In this document: positions 24,669 through 33,005 of the stretch, one piece after another
Position numbering within the stretch: the stretch's first letter is position 1
How the letters are laid out: every line of letters begins with the position of its first letter
DNA from: Nocardioides sp. SYSU D00038
GTDB taxonomy: Bacteria; Actinomycetota; Actinomycetes; Propionibacteriales; Nocardioidaceae
Direction: 5' to 3'
DNA: 64,000 nucleotides
Assembly: GCF_016924665.1 (NCBI RefSeq)
Contig: NZ_JAFFJT010000010.1
Span: 1 to 64,000 of the forward strand
The notes under the pieces: model-generated
Databases searched by the model: none
Told to the model about the DNA's origin: nothing
What the model saw: the letters and a program-made list of their open reading frames with translations, nothing else
Made by a program: the position numbers and the translations under genes

Positions 24669-24691
24669 AGCCTAGTGCTCCCCACTAGGCT
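24669..24691. promoter_or_regulatory. Mirror-image divergent leaderless promoters
   Basis: AGCCTAGTG (24669-24677) and CACTAGGCT (24683-24691) form a perfect 9-bp inverted repeat around CTCCC. Read outward, each arm ends in the -10 hexamer TAGGCT placed exactly 7 nt from an ATG (24661 on minus, 24699 on plus). The palindrome therefore consists of two back-to-back -10 elements with the two start codons only 37 bp apart. Confidence 0.7.
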
Positions 24692-24698
24692 GCTGGCC

Positions 24699-25775
24699 AT
24701 GTCCGACCTGCCCGCGCCGCCCGAGCTGCTGCCCGCGGCACCGGTGAAGCGACGGGTCGTGTTCGTGGTCGGCTCCGGGCGCAGCGGCACCAGCACGATG
24801 GCCGGCGCGCTGCAGACCCTCGGCATGCACGTGCCCCAGCCCGAGGTCAGCGCCGACGAGACCAACCCCAAGGGGTTCGGCGAGCCGCAGTGGGTGGTCG
24901 ACTTCCACGACGAGCTGCTCCGGCGCTGCAACGTGCAGGTCTCCGACGCCCGCCCCGCGGCCTGGTTCGAGGCCGGCAAGCTCAACAACCTCGAGCCGCT
25001 GCGCACCCGCCTGCACGAGTGGCTCGAGGGTCAGTTCACCGAGGGCGGCCCCGAGCTGGTCGTCAAGGACCCCCGACTGGCCTGGTTCCAGGGGCTGTGG
25101 CGCTCGGCCTCGATGCGGTGCGACGCGACGCCGGCGTACGTCACGATGCTGCGCCCGGTCACCGAGGTCGTGGGCAGCAAGCAGAAGTACTACGCGTCGC
25201 GCTTCGGCGAGGTCAACCGCACCGCCGCGTGGGTCAACATGATGCTCCACACCGAGCGCTCCACCCGCGGCTCCCAGCGGGCCTTCGTGCGCTACGGCGA
25301 CCTGCTGACCGACTGGACCGTGCCGCTGTTCGCGATCGGCCGCGACTTCGACCTCGAGTCGGTCAAGGTCGCCACCGCCAACGACATCCGGCGGGTGCAC
25401 GAGTTCATCGACCCCGGGCTGCGCCGGGTGCAGCTCACCTGGGACGACGTCGAGGTGCCCGCCCGGTTGCGCGACCTGGCCGAGGAGAGCTGGCAGGCGC
25501 TGAACAAGTTGGCCGACGACGGCGGCGACACCCCCGAGGTGCACGAGCACCTCGACCAGCTGCGTGCGGCGTACGCCGACCTCTACGAGGAGTCGGAGGC
25601 GGTGGCCCAGTCGACCGCGCTCGCCGCCCGGCGGGAGGCCGCCGCGGAGGCCGAGGCCCGGCTCGCGTCGTCGGGGCCGCGCCGGGCCGCCGACCGGCTG
25701 CCCCACGGGGTGCGGGCGATGGTGCCGCGCCCGGTGCGCGCCGCGCTGCGCCGGGTGGCCGGCCGGGCGCGGTGA
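24699..25775 (+). CDS. Sulfotransferase-family protein with C-terminal extension
   Basis: A 358-residue protein with a 5'-phosphosulfate-binding loop VVGSGRSGTSTMAGALQTLG (about 22-41), a DPRLAWF segment and a central helical domain. A charged Ala/Arg-rich tail (about 300-358) has predicted coiled coil. It resembles actinobacterial sulfotransferases of the glycolipid/LPS-modifying kind. It overlaps the next glycosyltransferase by 4 bp (GTGA). Acceptor unknown. Confidence 0.8.
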   Translation: MSDLPAPPELLPAAPVKRRVVFVVGSGRSGTSTMAGALQTLGMHVPQPEVSADETNPKGFGEPQWVVDFHDELLRRCNVQVSDARPAAWFEAGKLNNLEPLRTRLHEWLEGQFTEGGPELVVKDPRLAWFQGLWRSASMRCDATPAYVTMLRPVTEVVGSKQKYYASRFGEVNRTAAWVNMMLHTERSTRGSQRAFVRYGDLLTDWTVPLFAIGRDFDLESVKVATANDIRRVHEFIDPGLRRVQLTWDDVEVPARLRDLAEESWQALNKLADDGGDTPEVHEHLDQLRAAYADLYEESEAVAQSTALAARREAAAEAEARLASSGPRRAADRLPHGVRAMVPRPVRAALRRVAGRAR

Positions 25776-26698
25776 GCCCGCTGCGCACGGCGCCCCCGGA
25801 CATCGCCAGCGCCGAGGGCCACGAGGGCTACGACGTCGTGTGGCCCTGGCGCTCCGGGCCGCTGCGCCCGGGGCTGACCTGCGTGTTCCGGGTCAAGAAC
25901 GAGGCCCGCAACCTGCCGCGGGTGCTGCCGCCGATGTTCGAGGCCGTGCAGCACGTCGTGCTGGTCGACAACGACTCCGACGACGGCACCGCCGAGGTGG
26001 CCCGCGAGGTGGTGGCCGCGCTGGGTGCCGAGCACCGGTTCACCCTGGCGTCGTACCCCTTCCGGGTCGCCCGCGCCGGCGCCGAGCACCTGCACACCGC
26101 GCCCCACTCCGTGCACTCGCTGACCCACTTCTACAACTGGTCGTTCGCCCACGTGCGCACGGCGTACTCGATGAAGTGGGACGGCGACATGGTGCTCACC
26201 CGCGAGGGCGTCGACCACCTGCGCGACCTCTCCTGGCAGCTGGAGAGCTCGAACGCCGTCGTGGCGATCCCGCGGCACCCGCTGTCGGTCGAGAGCGACT
26301 CGGTGGCCTGGCTCGACCTCGGCTTCCGGTTCCTCGAGCCGTGGATCTACCCCATGGGCCCGGAGTTCACCTTCGTCAAGGCGTTCGAGTGGGAGGTGCG
26401 GGAGTTCCCGGCGACCTCCGAGCGGGTGGTGGCGCCCGAGGGGCTCTGCGTGGAGCTGAAGTGGCTCGACCAGGACGAGTTCGCCCACTGGAGCAGCACC
26501 GAGGAGTTCGACGCGTTCCGCACCCCGCGCAAGCGGCGCGAGATGGAGGTCTACCAGGCCATCGTCGAGGGCCGTGGCGAGGAGGTCTGGGGGCTGCACC
26601 GCATCGAGGCGCCGCCCGGCACCCACGTGGTCGAGCACGTCACGCAGACCTGGCTGGCCCGCGCCCGGCGGCCGCTGGTGCACCGGATCGAGCCCTGA
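25772..26698 (+). CDS. Glycosyltransferase family 2-like protein
   Basis: A 308-residue GT-A-fold enzyme: VFRVKNEARNLPRVLPPMFE near the N-terminus, the nucleotide-sugar segment LVDNDSDDGTAEVA, and a metal-binding-like MKWDGDMVL. It transfers a sugar from a nucleotide donor. GTG 25772 overlaps the sulfotransferase stop. The gene order (sulfotransferase then two glycosyltransferases) suggests one pathway making a sulfated glycoconjugate. Confidence 0.82.
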   Translation: MSPLRTAPPDIASAEGHEGYDVVWPWRSGPLRPGLTCVFRVKNEARNLPRVLPPMFEAVQHVVLVDNDSDDGTAEVAREVVAALGAEHRFTLASYPFRVARAGAEHLHTAPHSVHSLTHFYNWSFAHVRTAYSMKWDGDMVLTREGVDHLRDLSWQLESSNAVVAIPRHPLSVESDSVAWLDLGFRFLEPWIYPMGPEFTFVKAFEWEVREFPATSERVVAPEGLCVELKWLDQDEFAHWSSTEEFDAFRTPRKRREMEVYQAIVEGRGEEVWGLHRIEAPPGTHVVEHVTQTWLARARRPLVHRIEP

Positions 26699-26699
26699 G

Positions 26700-28337
26700 G
26701 TGGCGGCCGAGCCGACCGCGCTGGCGGCGTTCCTCGCGGAGGCGCCCGACTCCCGGCTGGTGCTGCGCCCCGGCGACCCGGCCCCCGAGGCCGGACGGCG
26801 CGAGCGGGTGGCCGTGGTGGTGCCCGACCGCGCCGCGCTGCGCTCGCTCGTGGTGCCGCCCGGGGTGCGCTCGGCCGCGATCGCGGTGTGGCTCGACGAC
26901 GCCACCGCCGCCCTGACCCTGGTCGCACGGCCGGAGTGGCCGGCGCTGGTGCTGCTGCGCGCCCGGGCCGTCGACGGCGGGTGGCTGACGGTGCTGCGGT
27001 TCGCCGCGCCCGCGCCGGTGGACGCGGTGGTGGCCGAGCTGGGCCGCACGTCGGTGTGGCCCGACCGGACCGGCCACCGCGGGCTGGTGGTCGGCCGGCC
27101 GCGCAGCGACAAGGTGCCGCCCGACGTGCTGCTGGGCGCGGCGGAGGCCGGGTCGTCGGAGGCCTCCGGCGTCACCGGCCGGTCGCCGCTGGTGGTCACC
27201 GACCCCGACGGTCCGCTGGCGCTGGGCCCGCTCGACGAACGGGTGCTCAACCCCATCGGCTTCGACCCCGCGCCCACCGCGCCCACCGCGACCGTCGAGC
27301 GGCTGGTCGGGCCCGTCGAGGCCACCGAGGCGCTGGTCCGGCGGCTGCGGACGGCCGCCGGGGTCGCGCTCGACCTGTCCGACGGCCGCGACGACCGGCC
27401 GGTCGCGCTCGCGCGAGGCGTCGCCGGGCTGGCGATGGCCGGGGTGCCGCTGGTGGCCGACGCGGTGCCCCCCTCCGTGGCCCACCTCCTCGGCGAGCCG
27501 GTCGCCGGCCTGCTCGGCGCGGCCCCCGACCTGGCCGACCCGGTCGCCCGCGAGGAGCACTCGGTGCGCCTGCGCCGGGCCGCGCTGTCGTCGTACTCCT
27601 CGCTGGCGTGGCGGCGTCGGCTCGGCGAGCTGTCGGGGGTGCGGGTCGCCTGGCAGCCGGCGGTCTCGGTGGTGCTCGCGACCCGGCGGCCAGAGCTGCT
27701 CGAGCACGCGCTGGCCCAGGCCGCGCGGCAGCGCGGCGTCGACTCGCTCGAGCTGGTCCTGGCGCCGCACGGCTTCGACGTCGACCCCGCGAGGGTGGCC
27801 GAGCTGGTGCCCGGGCGCCCGGTCGCCGTGGTGCCCCAGCCCGCCCGGGCGGTCTTCGGTGACGTGCTCCAGGCCGCCGCGCGCCGGGCGTCGGGCGACG
27901 TGGTGGTGAAGATGGACGACGACGACTGGTACGGGCCCGACCTGGTCGCCGACCTGCTGCTCGCCCGCGCCTACAGCGGCGCGGAGCTGGTCGGCACCGG
28001 CGCGGAGTGGTACTACCTCGAGCCGCTCGACACCACGATGCGCCAGCCGTCGCCGGCCGAGGTCTACCGGGGGTTCGTGGCCGGCGGCACGATGCTGGTC
28101 GAGCGCACCCTGCTCCACGAGGCCGGCGGCTTCCGGGCGGTGCGCAAGCACGTCGACGCCCAGCTGCTGTGGTCGGTGCGGGTCGCGGGCGGCACGGTCT
28201 TCCGCACCCACGGCTTCGGCTACGTGCTGCGCCGCGGCACCGGCGACCACACCTCCGCCGAGGATCTCGACGTGCTGCGCGAGCGGGCGGTGCTCACCCG
28301 GCCGGGGCGATCGTTCAGCCCGCTGATGGAGGCCTGA
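26700..28337 (+). CDS. Large glycosyltransferase family 2 protein
   Basis: A 545-residue protein. The C-terminal half (about 318-545) is a GT2 domain with VSVVLATRRPELLEHAL, the metal-binding cluster KMDDDDWYGPDL and an AGGFRAVRKHVDAQLLWSVR acceptor region. The N-terminal half (1-310) is Ala/Val-rich with no motif I recognise. GTG 26700 starts 2 bp after the previous stop. Last gene of the three-gene operon. Donor and acceptor unknown. Confidence 0.8.
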   Translation: MAAEPTALAAFLAEAPDSRLVLRPGDPAPEAGRRERVAVVVPDRAALRSLVVPPGVRSAAIAVWLDDATAALTLVARPEWPALVLLRARAVDGGWLTVLRFAAPAPVDAVVAELGRTSVWPDRTGHRGLVVGRPRSDKVPPDVLLGAAEAGSSEASGVTGRSPLVVTDPDGPLALGPLDERVLNPIGFDPAPTAPTATVERLVGPVEATEALVRRLRTAAGVALDLSDGRDDRPVALARGVAGLAMAGVPLVADAVPPSVAHLLGEPVAGLLGAAPDLADPVAREEHSVRLRRAALSSYSSLAWRRRLGELSGVRVAWQPAVSVVLATRRPELLEHALAQAARQRGVDSLELVLAPHGFDVDPARVAELVPGRPVAVVPQPARAVFGDVLQAAARRASGDVVVKMDDDDWYGPDLVADLLLARAYSGAELVGTGAEWYYLEPLDTTMRQPSPAEVYRGFVAGGTMLVERTLLHEAGGFRAVRKHVDAQLLWSVRVAGGTVFRTHGFGYVLRRGTGDHTSAEDLDVLRERAVLTRPGRSFSPLMEA

Positions 28338-28370
28338 CCCCGCTCAGCCCGCCGCTCCGGCCAGCACCGT

Positions 28371-29519
28371 TCACACCAGCGCCGCGCCCAGGCGCCGTAC
28401 GCCCTCGGCGAGGCGGTCGGGCGAGGTGGCGAGGTTGAGCCGCACGTGCCCGGTCAGGCCGGGGTGGTAGGCGTGGCCGGGCGCGACCTTGACCCGCCCG
28501 GTGGCCAGCGCCACGGCGGCGGGGTCGTCGTGGCCGAGCGCGCGCAGGTCGAGCCAGGCCAGGTACGTCGCCTCGAGCCGGCGCACCCGGGCGCCGGGCA
28601 GGTGGGTGGGCAGCAGCTCGTCGAGGAGCGCGCGCTGGGCGTCGAGCCGCTCGACCAGCTCGGCGAGCCAGGGGTCGCCGTCGTCGTACGCCGCGACGGC
28701 CGCGACCAGCCCCAGCGGCGACCACGACTCGTTGTGGGCCATCGGCACCGCAGCCAACCGCTCGTGGGTGGGCCGGTGGTCGGTGACGATCTGCCCGCAG
28801 CGCAGCCCGGGGGTGTTGAACGCCTTGGAGGTCGCGACCACGGCGACCGCGTGGTCGGCGGTGCCGTCGAGGCTGAGGTAGGGGACGAACTCGTGGCCCG
28901 GCAGCGCCAGCGGCCCGTGGATCTCGTCGCTCACCACCCGGGCGCCGTGCCGCACGACGACGTCGCGCACGCCCTCGAGCTCGGCGCGGGTCCAGCAGCG
29001 GCCGGTGGGGTTGTGGGGGTTGGTGAGCAGGAGCGTGCGGGCGCCGTCGGCGAAGAGGCGGTCGAGCGCGTCGAGGTCGATGGTGCTGCGGTCGGCGTCG
29101 GGGTCGAGCGGCAGGTCCCAGCGCTCGTGACCGGTGACCTCCATCAGCCGCAGCTGGGGGTCGTACGCCGGCAGCGGCAGCACCACCGGCCCGGGCTCGC
29201 TCAGCACCTCCAGGGCCAGCCGCACCCCCGCGGTCACGTCGACGACCGGCATCACCTGCTCGGGGTCGACCGCCTGGCCGTAGTGGCGCTCGGCGAACCC
29301 GGCGTGCGCCCGTCCGAGCTCGCCGCCGCCGCGCACGAACGGCGGGTAGCCGGTCATCCCGGCCGCCACCGCCCGCTGCAGCGCGTCGGCGACCGGCGGT
29401 GCGAGCGCGTAGTCCATCTCGGCCACCCACAGGGGCAGCACGTCCTCCGGCACCGTGCCCCACTTCAGCGGCAGCGCGGCGCGGGCCTCGTCGTCGGTCA
29501 GGTCGCGCAGCAGGCTCAT
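28371..29519 (-). CDS. PLP aminotransferase/C-S lyase (MalY/PatB-like)
   Basis: A 382-residue fold-type I PLP enzyme of the MalY/PatB group (cystathionine beta-lyase or aminotransferase). PLP Lys232 lies in ATSKAFNTPGLRCG; NPHNPTGR and SDEIHGPL bind the cofactor; VAEMDY is the group's N-terminal signature. The ATG at 29519 has TAGCGT (29527-29532) 7 nt upstream, so it is leaderless. Substrate not predictable; beta-C-S lyase activity is likely. Confidence 0.87.
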   Translation of the reverse strand: MSLLRDLTDDEARAALPLKWGTVPEDVLPLWVAEMDYALAPPVADALQRAVAAGMTGYPPFVRGGGELGRAHAGFAERHYGQAVDPEQVMPVVDVTAGVRLALEVLSEPGPVVLPLPAYDPQLRLMEVTGHERWDLPLDPDADRSTIDLDALDRLFADGARTLLLTNPHNPTGRCWTRAELEGVRDVVVRHGARVVSDEIHGPLALPGHEFVPYLSLDGTADHAVAVVATSKAFNTPGLRCGQIVTDHRPTHERLAAVPMAHNESWSPLGLVAAVAAYDDGDPWLAELVERLDAQRALLDELLPTHLPGARVRRLEATYLAWLDLRALGHDDPAAVALATGRVKVAPGHAYHPGLTGHVRLNLATSPDRLAEGVRRLGAALV

Positions 29520-29601
29520 GCCGTCGACGCTAGCGAGCGGCCGGTGGGCTGAGTACGCGATCCGTTCCCCGTCGTGCTCCCGGGCGGGCACGCTGGGGCC
29601 C

Positions 29602-29847
29602 GTGCGCCGCGCCTTCCTGCTCCTCCGCGTGCTCGTCTACGTCGTCGCCCTGGCCCTGTTCGCCTGGGTGCTGCACGACCTCGTGCCCTATCCCGACCCG
29701 CAGCCCCCACCGGGCGAGGACGAAGGCGACGGCCAGATCGGCGCGGCCCACGACGCCCTCCTCCTCGTCGTGGTCGTCGTCGGCGGCATCCTCACCCTGG
29801 CCGTCGCCCTCGGGGAGCGGGCCGCCTGGCGCCGCCGTTCGCGGTAG
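29602..29847 (+). CDS. Small two-helix membrane protein
   Basis: An 81-residue hypothetical protein with two hydrophobic segments (about residues 4-24 and 52-72) separated by a Pro/acidic loop (PYPDPQPPPGEDEGDG), probably extracytoplasmic. The GTG at 29602 begins VRRAFLLLRVLVYVV. Its TAG stop lies in the first base pairs of a palindromic repeat. I do not recognise the family. Confidence 0.6.
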   Translation: MRRAFLLLRVLVYVVALALFAWVLHDLVPYPDPQPPPGEDEGDGQIGAAHDALLLVVVVVGGILTLAVALGERAAWRRRSR

Positions 29848-29984
29848 TCCCGGACGTTGTGGTCGGGTCCAGCGGGCCCGGGGCGGCCATTTCGTCCGGG
29901 ACTACCCGGGTGCCGCCGCTGCGGTAGTCCCTGACGTTGTGGTCGGGTCGGGGCGGCCCAGGGGGCCACTTCGTCCGGGACTAT
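29844..29984. repeat. Twin 62-bp palindromes (GTAGTCCCGGACG family)
   Basis: Copy 1 (29844-29905) has perfect 13-bp arms GTAGTCCCGGACG and CGTCCGGGACTAC around a GC-rich loop. Copy 2 (29924-29984) has one mismatch in the left arm and one in the right. They lie between convergent genes and may terminate transcription from both sides, though they have no U-tract. Confidence 0.75.
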
Positions 29985-30001
29985 CCCCGACCGGGGCCGG
30001 C

Positions 30002-30688
30002 TCAGTCCACCAGCCCGTGCTCGTGGGCGAAGACGACGATCTGCACCCGGTCGCGCAGGCCCAGCTTGCGGAGGATGGCGCCCACGTGGGTCTTCACCGT
30101 CGACTCGCTGGCGAAGACCTGACTCGCGATCTCGGTGTTCGACAGCCCCCGGGCCACCGCGCCGAAGACCTCGCGCTCCTTGTCGGTGAGGGCGAGGTAC
30201 GCCGCCGGGGTCGGTGTCGGGGCGCGGAACTGGTGGTCGAGCAGGGTGGACAGGTCGGCGGGGGCGAGCACCGCGTTGCCGGCGTGCACCGTGCGGATCG
30301 CGTCGCGCAGCTGCACCGGGGTGGTGTCCTTGAGCAGGAAGCCCGAGGCGCCGTGCCGGATCGCGGTCGCCGCCCGGTCGTCGAGGTTGAACGTCGTGAG
30401 CACCACCACCCGCACCGGCCGCGACCGGCGCGCCACCCGCTCGGGGGCGAACACCTGCCGGGTCGCCTCCACCCCGTCCATCTCCGGCATCCGGATGTCC
30501 ATCAGCACCACGTCGGGCTCGAGCTCCTCGACCAGCCGCACCGCCTCGAGCCCGTCGCCGGCGGTGCCGACCACCCGCATCCCGGGCTGCGCGTCGACGA
30601 TCACCCGCACCCCCTCGCGAAACAGGTCCTGGTCGTCGACCAGCAGCACCTCGATGTCGCGCTCGGCGGTCGCCCCGGCGTCGGTCAT
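30002..30688 (-). CDS. NarL/LuxR-type response regulator of the van-like operon
   Basis: A 228-residue response regulator: receiver domain with phospho-acceptor Asp64 (VLMDIRMPEMDG) and a C-terminal LuxR helix-turn-helix (LTDKEREVFGAVARGLSNTE to HVGAILRKLGL). It is the last gene of a six-gene operon; its ATG shares one base with the stop of the histidine-kinase gene (TGATG). By position it should be phosphorylated by that kinase. Enterococcal and Streptomyces VanR proteins are OmpR-type, so this regulator belongs to a different class. Confidence 0.92.
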   Translation of the reverse strand: MTDAGATAERDIEVLLVDDQDLFREGVRVIVDAQPGMRVVGTAGDGLEAVRLVEELEPDVVLMDIRMPEMDGVEATRQVFAPERVARRSRPVRVVVLTTFNLDDRAATAIRHGASGFLLKDTTPVQLRDAIRTVHAGNAVLAPADLSTLLDHQFRAPTPTPAAYLALTDKEREVFGAVARGLSNTEIASQVFASESTVKTHVGAILRKLGLRDRVQIVVFAHEHGLVD

Positions 30689-31974
30689 CACCCTCCTGCC
30701 CGCACCGGCACCCACGCGGTGGCGGTGAACGTCGTCGCGTCCGGCTCCTCGCGCCGGCGTACGTCGATCCTGCCGCCCACCGACTCCAGCCGTCGACGCA
30801 TCCCGTCGAGCCCCTGGCCGCCGCCCTCGGTGGGGGCGCTGATCGGTTGGGTCACGTCGGCGGGGTCGGTGGAGTTGCGGACCTCGATCCGCAGGTCGTC
30901 CTGGAACCCGCCGTCGGGCCAGTGCCGCTCGACGTGCACGGGTCGGTCGCGGCGACCGTGCCGGATCGCGTTGGTCAGCATCTCCTGGAGCACCCGGTAG
31001 GCCACCACCTCGAGCTCCGGCGGCAGCGGCTGAGGCTGGCCCACCTCGGCGGTGAGCACCTCGTGGCCGCTGGCCCGCACCCCCTCGATCAGCTCGTCGA
31101 GCCCGCCGCGGCGGGCCTGCTCGTGCGGCGTCGCCTGCAGCACGGCCCGGACGTCCTGCAGCGAGGTGCGCGCCGAGGTGGCGACGGTGGCCAGGGTCTC
31201 CTTGAGGCGCTCCGGCTCGTCGAGGTACTGCGCCGACTCGGCCTGCGCCAGGATCACCGCCAGCGAGTGGCCGACGACGTCGTGGACGTCGCGCGCCATC
31301 CGGGCCTGCTCCTCGCGGAGCCGGGCGATCTCGCGGGCCTGCTCCGACTCGCGCTGCGCGATCGCGGCCTGCTCCTCGGCGCGCACCTGGCCGACCTCGG
31401 AGCGCTGGGCGCGCGCGGTGGCGCGCAGCGCGAGGCCGAGCAGCCACGGCAGCGCGAGCGTCAGCGTGCCGACGATCGCCGCGCCGACCAGCAGGGTGTC
31501 GCTGAACCGGTAGGCGCTGTCGATGAGCTCGCGGAAGACCACGATGCCGCGGAAGAAGCCGTACGACCCCTGCTGCACGGTCACCACGCCGATGACGGCG
31601 GCGGCCGGGATCGACAGGCCGCTCAGCACCACCGTGGGTGCCCGCCCCCACCGCGCGCACCCGAACGCGACGATCGCCACCGAGAACTGCACGGTGAGCA
31701 CCGACGTCCCGTTCAGCACCTGCAACCCGCACGAGACCCAGACCAGGGTCAGCGCCGCCGCCGGTGCGCGCCGGCTCAGCCCGGACGCCGCCGCGAACGC
31801 CAGCACCAGCAGCACCTCGGGCAGCCCGGCCGGGCCGCCGACGCCGTAGACGTCGGTCGACCGGTCGGAGAGCAGCAGCTCGGCGACGCCGAAGAGCAGC
31901 ACCGCCGCGCCGACCGCGGCGTCGGGGGCCCACTCCTCCCACGAGCGGGTGGCTGCCGGACGCGCGTCGGTCAT
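30688..31974 (-). CDS. NarL-type sensor histidine kinase of the van-like operon
   Basis: A 428-residue membrane histidine kinase. About five or six hydrophobic segments fill residues 15-185, followed by a coiled coil (190-228), a HisKA_3 dimerisation helix with His231 (DVHDVVGHSLA), and a HATPase domain (EMLTNAIRHGRRD N-box and GQGLDGMRRR G-box). No sizeable extracellular sensor domain is seen, so the signal is probably sensed in the membrane. It overlaps the acyltransferase gene by 4 bp and the regulator by 1 bp. Ligand unknown. Confidence 0.9.
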   Translation of the reverse strand: MTDARPAATRSWEEWAPDAAVGAAVLLFGVAELLLSDRSTDVYGVGGPAGLPEVLLVLAFAAASGLSRRAPAAALTLVWVSCGLQVLNGTSVLTVQFSVAIVAFGCARWGRAPTVVLSGLSIPAAAVIGVVTVQQGSYGFFRGIVVFRELIDSAYRFSDTLLVGAAIVGTLTLALPWLLGLALRATARAQRSEVGQVRAEEQAAIAQRESEQAREIARLREEQARMARDVHDVVGHSLAVILAQAESAQYLDEPERLKETLATVATSARTSLQDVRAVLQATPHEQARRGGLDELIEGVRASGHEVLTAEVGQPQPLPPELEVVAYRVLQEMLTNAIRHGRRDRPVHVERHWPDGGFQDDLRIEVRNSTDPADVTQPISAPTEGGGQGLDGMRRRLESVGGRIDVRRREEPDATTFTATAWVPVRAGG

Positions 31975-33005
31975 GCCGTCGCCACCACGGGGGTGGTGCG
32001 GCGCGCCTCGAACGGCCGCTCCACCCAGCGCCGGCTCGCCGCCGCGGCCGCCAGTGTCAGCCCGACGGCGAGCACGCCGGCGACCGCCTCGGGCAGGTGC
32101 GGGCGCAGCCACAGCGTGAGGGGGTAGTTCCACAGGTAGCCGCCGTAGGAGACCGTGCCGAGCCAGACCAGCGCCCGCAGCGCCGGCCCGGTGACCTCGG
32201 TCCAGGTGTGCCACGACAGCAGCAGCACCGCGGTGAGCGACGCGATCGCGGGGCCTCCTGCCAGGTAGGTGAGCGCGTGACCACGCAATGGAACCACGCT
32301 CAGCACGGCCAGCCCGGCGACGGCGACGGCCGGCGTCCAGGCCGGGAGCGCAAGCCCGGCGAGCCGGTCGCGGTGCACCCGGGCGGCGCCGCCGATGACG
32401 AAGCAGAGCGCCCAGCTGGTCGGCAGCGAGTACGCCACGTCGGGTGTGCCGCGCGACCACACCACGGTGGCGACGAGCGCGAGCGTCGTGGCGGCCGCCG
32501 CCACCGCCAGCCCGCGGCGCGGGCCGAGCAGGAGCAGCAGTGCCGGCCAGACGAGGTAGAACTGCTCCTCGGTGGCCAGCGTCCACAGGTGGAACGTCGC
32601 GTCGCTGGCGTGGCCGAACGGCAGGTTGCCGGTCCAGGTGAGGGCGAAGAGCACCGTGCGCCCGAGCTCGCCGCGGTCGCCCAGGGGGTCGAGCAGCAGC
32701 GTCACCACGACCACCCCGGCCACCAGCGCGACCAGCGCCGGCACCAGCCGCCGGGCCCGGCGGGCGTAGAACCGCCGCAGGTCGATCCGGCCGGTGCGGA
32801 CCCGTTCCTCGACCAGCAGCCCGGTGATCAGCCAGCCGCTGAGGGCGAAGAACATCACCACCCCGACCACCCCCGCCCCCGCGAACGGCGCGGGCAGGGC
32901 GTGGCGCAGCAGGACCAGCCCGATCGCCAAGCCCCGCAGGAGGTCCAGCCCGTCGACCCGGCCGGTGGAACGTGGCTCGGTGCGGCCCTCGGTGCGCTCC
33001 GTCAT
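31971..33005 (-). CDS. Acyltransferase-3 (OafA/YrhL-like) membrane protein; candidate VanT membrane half
   Basis: A 344-residue polytopic protein of the acyltransferase-3 family with about ten membrane helices and the family's N-terminal Arg/His pair (GLDLLRGLAIGLVLLRHA) and FFALSGWLITGLL. Most relatives O-acylate sugars or peptidoglycan. In enterococcal VanT serine racemases this kind of domain forms the N-terminal half, fused to the racemase. Here it is encoded separately, two genes from a racemase, and the summed lengths (344 + 375) are near a whole VanT of roughly 700 residues. Alternatives are cell-wall or lipid O-acylation. ATGA overlaps on both sides. Confidence 0.85.
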   Translation of the reverse strand: MTERTEGRTEPRSTGRVDGLDLLRGLAIGLVLLRHALPAPFAGAGVVGVVMFFALSGWLITGLLVEERVRTGRIDLRRFYARRARRLVPALVALVAGVVVVTLLLDPLGDRGELGRTVLFALTWTGNLPFGHASDATFHLWTLATEEQFYLVWPALLLLLGPRRGLAVAAAATTLALVATVVWSRGTPDVAYSLPTSWALCFVIGGAARVHRDRLAGLALPAWTPAVAVAGLAVLSVVPLRGHALTYLAGGPAIASLTAVLLLSWHTWTEVTGPALRALVWLGTVSYGGYLWNYPLTLWLRPHLPEAVAGVLAVGLTLAAAAASRRWVERPFEARRTTPVVATA

